Assembly: GCF_000002075.1 (NCBI RefSeq)
Contig: NW_004797316.1
Location: 851,500-915,499 of the forward strand
Length of the DNA stretch: 64,000 bases
Direction of reading: 5' to 3'
Origin: Aplysia californica
Lineage: Eukaryota; Mollusca; Gastropoda; Aplysiida; Aplysiidae
Positions 36,074-64,000 of the stretch are shown one piece after another. The position numbers were made by a program, and so were the translations under genes. A model generated the notes under the pieces. It was not told where the DNA came from, did no database searches, and saw only the letters and a list, made by a program, of their open reading frames with translations. Within the stretch, counting starts at the first letter, position 1. Every line of letters begins with the position of its first letter.

Positions 36074-37394
36074 GTGCGCTCGCGGGCCGCTCCATTAGCA
36101 AATTATCAACAAATCTTGAGAACGGAAATGGTTCGGAGAAATAGAGTTCAAGTTTATTTTCCTGAGCTTTCGGGGAAATAAGAGCCGGCTATATTTATTT
36201 TGATAAAATTTCACTACTTTCAGAATTGGTGATTTTGATAGCTTTTCAAGCAAAGCAAGTTTATAATTATATCTTTTTGCTAAGAAGGATGAGTATTAGA
36301 TCTAAGTGTCAGTAAATCTAGCTAGATCTAGTGTAGAGCCACTGCCACTAGGACAATCTTGAACCTGTGTTCGTTTTATTCCTTACTTAGAAGATTAGAT
36401 GACTAAACATGATCTCTTATTGACTATATAAAAGTCAATTTAAGCTTCATTTCGTTAGAAAAATGTGTTAGGTTTGCTAACTTCTTAGACTTTGCGTTAA
36501 ACAACATTTTAACAAAATAAAGCCTTACAAGCTTTAGCCTTTGTAATCTTGACAGTTTAGATGTAGAAGTGTCTACTACTTGAGTCTAGATCAAGTCCAA
36601 TTTATTTAATCTCTTCACTATACTGGATTCCAAAAATCTGCGCAACTACATTACAACTAGATCTAGATTCGAGATTTTAGTACAGGCAGAGTCCAGGGAA
36701 AAACATCAACAAATTCGCGAGGCGATGAGTAAAGAGAGACCAAAACAATCTAAATGTCGCGACTATCACGGCATATCACTCCACCCATGCTCCGGTAACT
36801 AGGTCTATAAATAAATTGAAGTTTGACCCATGTCAAAGGTTGGAAATGTGGCTGATGATTCGAAATGTTTCTGCGGGTTGACGAATCAGAACTGCACGTC
36901 GCCACCACTTGGCGAACAAGCAACACTTCAGTCGTGAGTTTGTGTTAACTTCAATTGTTATGGACTTGGTTTATGGACTGAGTTGTGGGTGGGCCTTTAT
37001 ACGTTATGACGGATCACACACTTCCCTTATCAGCAGCTGAAAATTTATTGTTACCCATTGGTCAACTTGGGTAAACATTGGGAGTGACCTAAGCAACATG
37101 ACCGTTTCATCCATTGGAGGGAGTGACAACAATGACAGGTAATGAATTATGACGGCTTGTCAACAACTCAGGGGATAAAGCATAATTTTTGACAAAGTCT
37201 GACCGCCTTAGGCAGGTAGATTTGGTCGTGGGTTGATAAAATAGGGTGGCTGCGGCCGCGTGGACAGGTGCCCGTTTTACACAAATTATATATATAGAAA
37301 AGACGCAAGGGGGGAAATGGAAAGAGGCCGTTTGTACAGGTAGCCGTCTTACAGAGGTGGCCGTCATGGCAGGTTCGACTGTATAATATATATA

Positions 37395-38903
37395 CCGAGT
37401 TGCAAAAGTTCTGCCACACCCAATATATTAAGATAATTTTTGGTACAGCATAAGAATTGCAGTAAAAATTAAAAGTATGACTTGTGTGACTTATGAGACT
37501 CCATGAGCAAAAGCCGACGAAAGAAATCATAAACCGGAAGTAGTACGTGGACAAAGTGTTGGTATTGATTTCTCTCCGTCTGCGTTGAAATCAACGCTTC
37601 CTGCACACAAAAATTGCTTTGATTCACGTAGACAATGTGTAAACACACCTTACACACTATCTGTACTTTTTAACGGTCGGGTAGTTTTTTCACCGGTTTT
37701 AAAAAAAACAAAAAAAACCCTGATAAATTCAGAAAATAAAGGATTTGTGTGTTTGATAAATTCTTGAATTACCTTTTCTGCTTTTGCAAGACACGTAAAT
37801 GTGTGCAGAAGAATCATTTAACTCTTGAACAAACGTATTAACACCACTAGAACTGTTAGAGACAAACCTAGACGTGGCCAACCAAGGGTGACAACTCAAC
37901 ATCAGAATTGGGTTATTGTCAACACCCATGTTCGAAACCCGTTCCAACTAAGTACAGAGACGACTACCAGGTACTTCAGACTGTCTTTAAACACCATTAT
38001 TAGACATTTACGAGATCGCAAATTTCGTGATTATCGCCCTTTGCGAGGAGCCATTCTAATCCTGTTTCATCGAAGAAATCGCCAAATTTTGGCACAACAA
38101 CATTGGCTATGAAACTTAAGACATTGGTAAAGTGTTCTTTTAAGCAATGGTTAAGGTTTTTAATTCGTCGCGTTGATGGAAAAGAAAAAGTGTTTAAAAG
38201 AAGATAGAGATTTCACAAATCCAACGTCCCCCCAGAGGCCTGAATCAGTAGCTAAAAATACTAAAATGTGATGGTATGGGGTGGATTCTCTGCTCATCTT
38301 ACACATTTGGTTACTTTTCCAAGTGACCTCAAAAGACGACGATATTGTGACGAAATTCTTTGTCACGGTGACTGCCTTACATGGCACGGATGATAGAATA
38401 TGCTAACAAGACAACGCCCGATCATAAATGGCTACGATCATTGAAAACTCCATCCAAACTCTTCAAATCGTTGTTCTGAAGTGGCCTGCAAGATCAACAA
38501 GCCTTAACCCAGCAGAACATCGCTAAGAAGACCTTGACTGGAGAATGAGAAACAGGCCGCACTCAGTATAAACTTGTCAGGAGCTGAAGGCTGCACTTCA
38601 ATAGGAACGGCAGGGGATTCTTCAGATAACCATAAGGCATCAATTCAGTCACGTTTTGTATCAGTAATTCAAGCTGGAAGAGGCCACACACAATACTGAG
38701 CAAACTTTGATTTGGATCTTGCAAGGGTCTGTGTGAATAAAATTATCTCCCTTGAATAAGGAAAGACATTTGTCAACTCTTTTCATGTCATGTTAGCAGA
38801 AAATGAATAAAGATCTCACGTACCAAACTTCTCTTGGCTATGTTGAACAGTAAATGAGTTACTGTACTTTTAAGGTGGGTGTGACAGAACTTTTGCAACA
38901 CGG
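37395..38903 (+). mobile_element. Tc1-like transposon with decayed transposase
   Basis: TA at 37393-37394 and 38904-38905 flank ends CCGAGTTGCAAAAGTTCTGC and the inverted CAGAACTTTTGCAACACGG. Plus-strand remains of a transposase include the helix-turn-helix region KPRRGQPRVTT with LSLNTIIRHLRDRKFRDYRP (37850-38105), a QDNAR-type catalytic segment near 38410 and LNPAEH-EDLDWRMRNRP near 38510-38560 (family: LNPIEHLWDELDRR). Many stops and small indels are present. Length 1,509 bp, normal for Tc1. Confidence 0.9.
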
Positions 38904-38905
38904 TA

Positions 38906-39705
38906 CAGTGGGTGTCGCATTCAACAAGGTCACATTCAACGAGAAGTCAGCTCCAACGGGGCAATCCTTAATCCCCCATTTTTTCCTCTATCTCTTGGAA
39001 ATGTACGTCACCTCCAATGAGGTTGCAAACAGACTGAAGTCGCTTTCAAACAGGTGGCAATAACCACATAAAAGCAATTTGGGCCCCCAAAAGTGAAGAA
39101 TTTTTCTACTTTCTCTCAATCTCACGCGAAGCACAAGGTCTATCCTCCATTCTTAACACATTGTATTGTTAGATCTAGATATCTAGTGTGCCTCCTAATA
39201 ATTATGGGCCCCAAAGCCAAGAGGATGGGCGAGGGTTGGCCTATGATAGGGATTGGACAGGGTGGGTGGGAACGCGATGCGGGCTGTGTGAAACTGGATG
39301 AACTCTATATAGATTGAGACCTTAATTTTTTTTCAATTTTCTTTTCTTCCCCTGATCAGAAAATCCAAGCTCCCACCTTTACTTTAAGTAAATCTAGGCC
39401 TAGAAGTGAGAGGGTATGTTTCCACACGAGAAGTTTTCCGGAAAAAAAATATTTCTAAACATGCAGAAATGACGGTCAGTACACTGACACAGCTCAAACA
39501 CACGCACTTTGATGCTGTTTGAGATTTCCGTCATCGGGGGAACAACTGTTTTAATTATTGGAATTGGTACATCGTTTAGTATAATAATAATTTTAATAAC
39601 TTGTCTCCTTTCTTTTCTTCAGCCTTAGTCATGTTCATCGAGAGGTCGGATCCAACGAGGACAACAAGCCGGTCCTGGTAACCCTGTTGAATGCGACACC
39701 CACTG
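38906..39705. mobile_element. 800 bp TA-flanked MITE (CAGTGGGTGTCGC ends)
   Basis: The ends CAGTGGGTGTCGCATTCAAC and inverted GTTGAATGCGACACCCACTG are nearly perfect. TA at 38904-38905 is shared with the Tc1-like neighbour and the right TA is 39706-39707. No coding potential. Confidence 0.88.
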
Positions 39706-40356
39706 TATGTATTATTATATATCACAAGAAGTACCACAAAATTAATATCCAGTTTGGGGGGCATGAGCTAGCTGATGGCAAAATCTACATCTTGTATGCA
39801 CACTCAAATAGAACTTTCATTTATCTTATGCATGAACATGAGCTCTGCTGAGCGGGTCAACGGCTAAGAGGTTTTCAATCAATTCCACTCATTCCTGTCG
39901 AATGGTCAGTTTCTGGTTGCCTCACATAAAAATAATAAAAGTGGGCCCCTTCTTGGTCATTCTTTTACTTTACAAATGCAACGTTGCAACTGGTTCTGTT
40001 TTAAAAGTTTCGCTTTCAAATTGTAGTGAGAATAGCATGTTGAAAAAATTCATCTGGAAGCCTGAAGCCACAATTTATCACTTGCACCCAAAACAATACA
40101 TGACACAAACAAACATGAATAGGCAAATTCATTTTTTTGAATAAAACAAAGCTTTCTATCATTACTCGGGAGCCAGTACAGCACAGTTTATTCCTATTTT
40201 TAAGGACAGGCATGTCTTGCATGTAAAAAGTAGGAGGAAAGATAGCTCTAAAAACTTTTTTTAGAAACAAAGCAAAACATTTATACCAGCAAGGGTTGCA
40301 ACATCAGTAACATTGAGGACAGATTGTCAAAGACATTTTTTTTAAACAGAGCAAAC

Positions 40357-40588
40357 ACCGGCAACTGTAGCATAGTGGTTTGGTGCTTCGTCACCACATG
40401 CAGGAGACCCGAGTTCAATTTGCAAGCGTCGAGAATTATAATCGAGTGCCGGTACTTTGTTCTTTCTGTTGAAATATTGTTTCTCTCTCAGCCCGGATTG
40501 GCCAAGACTAGCAGGGTCAAAGACTGCCTCCTAAATGATCCAAACTGTCAATGAGGGTGTAAAAACACCTACATTTAAAAAAAATTGT
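40357..40588 (+). repeat. tRNA-derived SINE (third type)
   Basis: The head CAACTGTAGCATAGTGGTTT resembles an A-box and GAGTTCAATTTGC a degenerate B-box. The body contains CGGATTGGCCAAGACTAGC, and the end GAGGGTGTAAAAACACCTAC is followed by an A-run. It lies downstream of PIGQ. Confidence 0.6.
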
Positions 40589-40766
40589 ATAACTCAAAAA
40601 AACCCATTTTCTCCATTGAATTGAATATTTTAACAGTCTTTTTTCACATAAATAAGAAATCTTCCACTCTCACAGCTATTCAAATGCGCAACTTCTCCTT
40701 CAAATTCAAACACAAAAATTTCATTCTCTTTTCTCATTTACATGCACTTCATCCAGCATCAGGGGC

Positions 40767-62674
<21,908 letters not shown>

Positions 62675-63220
62675 CTAAATGTGAAGAAAAAAACAAAACA
62701 AGATACATGTGAGGAGAGTTATCTTTAAAGTTGAAGTTGAAGGATAATCATTTCTACTTTTCCAGAAATTAGGGGTCTCCACAAACTTCTAAGCCAATTT
62801 ACACATTACGGTCGGTTTGAATATCCGGTGTATTGCAGGTTTGTTCAAAATCAATGTCTTCCCTGGAGTACACCATTGTCTGTTATCAAATCACATTCAT
62901 TTTTACTAATTAATGAGAAAGATTTGCGTCTGAGAAGTGGTCAGAGTTCAAGTGAATATACATCTTTTCAAATAGGTCTGGGAGTCAACAGTCATGGACA
63001 ATATATTGCAAATATTCACAGGCCATATCTAAAAGTAGGAAGACAAACAAAGGTGAAGTTTGGATTCTAGGACCATTTTCAACAAAACTCCCAAAACTGA
63101 GGTTGAAGAGAGGGAGGTGAAGGTGACAATGAGATTAGGAATAATCAGGAAGATTATATCCGCTTTGATTAGGATTACAATGCAATATACCGGTAAATAA
63201 AGTCATCTATATGAATAATA
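62675..63220. other. upstream of PIGQ exon 2, no exon found
   Basis: An upstream exon must exist because exon 2 opens mid-codon. None is recognisable here on the minus strand. A plus-strand open frame at 62828-63070 has no recognisable product. Confidence 0.4.
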
Positions 63221-64000
63221 TGTCTTCCCTGGTCAAATTCAGTCGTAAGACGCAGTGTGCTATTATCAGCTACGATGCTCGAAATGCAAAAAAGAGACTT
63301 TTTATGAAATTCTTGGGTTTTTTATCTCTATCGAAAGTTTAATATATTCAGCTTCATTTAAGATCAAAATAAAAAACTATAATCGACTATAAATATTTTA
63401 TTTTGATTTATTTTGAAGGTGTGTGTGGTCTGTTGTGAGCTTGGATGACGAGATAAAGGAATTTGAACCTTACTAGATCTAGAGTGTAGCTGTGTATAGA
63501 ACCATTACCTCAAGGCCACCTTTGCTTCAACATACTTTATTTGGAATTATTTTTAGATTTTGACCTCTTTTCGAGCATGAATGGTCTGACATGTAAACAA
63601 CTTACTGTCACAATGGACGACGGGGTAAGAACAGTAACTTCTAGCTCACTTCACAAGCTCGTTTACGTAAACAGCTGACTGTGTGGGGGTGCCCTGCTAG
63701 CTGTTATCGTCTGTTGATCTTTCAGTTTTACGCTTGGATTGGCTTTAAAAGTTCGTTTTTATTGTGTTTTAGTGCTTCCAAAAGATTAATTAACCTTCCT
63801 CTAGATCTCTCAAAGCGGACTCTTTACCAAGAGGCCACGAAGGAGGTCTATGTGCATGTGTGTATGTGTGTTGGTGTGTTTGTATGTGTGTATGCGTGAG
63901 TGTGTGTGTGTGCGCACACACACTCTCTCGTGAGTTTATGGTGCTATTGCAAACGTATAATTAGGTAGCGTAAACACGGCACGAAAACCGACCCACGGCC
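63221..64000 (+). mobile_element. family B transposon, copy B3 (cut by window end)
   Basis: Begins TGTCTTCCCTGGTCAAATTC and follows B2 through CTATTATCAGCTACGA, the GTTTACGTAAACAGCTGACT block, the TG tract and GGTAGCGTAAACACGGCACG at the window edge. The two copies differ by roughly a tenth to a sixth of bases by eye. The right end lies outside the window. Confidence 0.85.

Larger units (their letters stand above)
34818..37381. mobile_element. 2.56 kb TA-flanked element (CAGTCTAACC ends)
   Basis: The ends CAGTCTAACCTGTGTAAGAC and the inverted GCAGGTTCGACTG have TA at 34816-34817 and 37382-37383. The right part (36900-37381) matches, in reverse, the 814 bp element at 49228-50041, so the latter is a shorter relative. 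Two small open frames (35223-35426 and 35791-36144) and several AGATCT islands lie inside, with a (CA)n tract at 36003-36073. The ends are of Tigger/mariner style. Confidence 0.8.

Noticed and set aside
37107-37657. Minus-strand open frames over the junction of two TA elements
   Set aside because: They run across element ends and the TA border and have no recognisable protein.

Overview
The window is eukaryotic, intron-rich and packed with transposons. Two host genes can be read from spliced exons. A gamma-glutamyl hydrolase (GGH) lies on the plus strand (11053-29640), and PIGQ, a subunit of the first enzyme of GPI-anchor synthesis, lies on the minus strand (40767-62674). The two converge tail to tail across an 11 kb intergenic stretch. 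The style of the sequence (long repeat-filled introns, tRNA-derived SINEs, RTE/CR1/RNase H LINEs, many TA- and TTAA-flanked MITEs, dispersed AGATCT-rich islands) suggests a lophotrochozoan, most likely a mollusc and perhaps a gastropod. That assignment is inference.

Layout. 1-1604 is non-coding with a 75-80 bp inverted repeat. 1605-7260 is a terminal-inverted-repeat (TIR) transposon (family A) split by a nearly full-length RTE-like LINE (2402-5670). 7928-8321 is a 5'-truncated LINE tail with perfect 13 bp target duplications, and 9558-9935 is a CR1/L2-like reverse transcriptase scrap. GGH follows, its introns carrying two TA-flanked elements (11401-12487, 13935-15004), tRNA-derived SINEs, a short MITE, a pair of nested TTAA elements (23220-25964) and a decayed mariner transposase. 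A 596-base assembly gap (19806-20401) probably hides the GGH exon with the catalytic cysteine. The intergenic region holds a 45-47 bp tandem repeat and a run of three abutting TA-flanked elements (34818-39705), the middle one a decayed Tc1-like transposon.

PIGQ runs leftward from 62674. Nine coding exons splice in frame and cover everything except the extreme N-terminus. Its introns hold the second family A copy (41909-45297, opposite orientation) split by a family B transposon, an 814 bp TA element, a 3.1 kb TIR element carrying a decayed gene of a recurrent but unassigned transposase-like family (52324-55441), a young-looking MULE-type element with 9 bp target duplications next to an exon (55807-56815), several SINEs and another copy of the RNase H LINE tail. 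A further family B copy runs off the right edge.

The genes have no evident functional link: GGH trims folate polyglutamates in lysosomes, while PIGQ works in the ER membrane. The most unusual material is in the transposons: a TIR family with 6 bp target duplications in both copies, two families that share an internal block but have different ends, and the 3.1 kb element with its unassigned transposase-like gene. No LTR, retroviral or Polinton-like element, CRISPR array or genuine tRNA/rRNA gene was seen.
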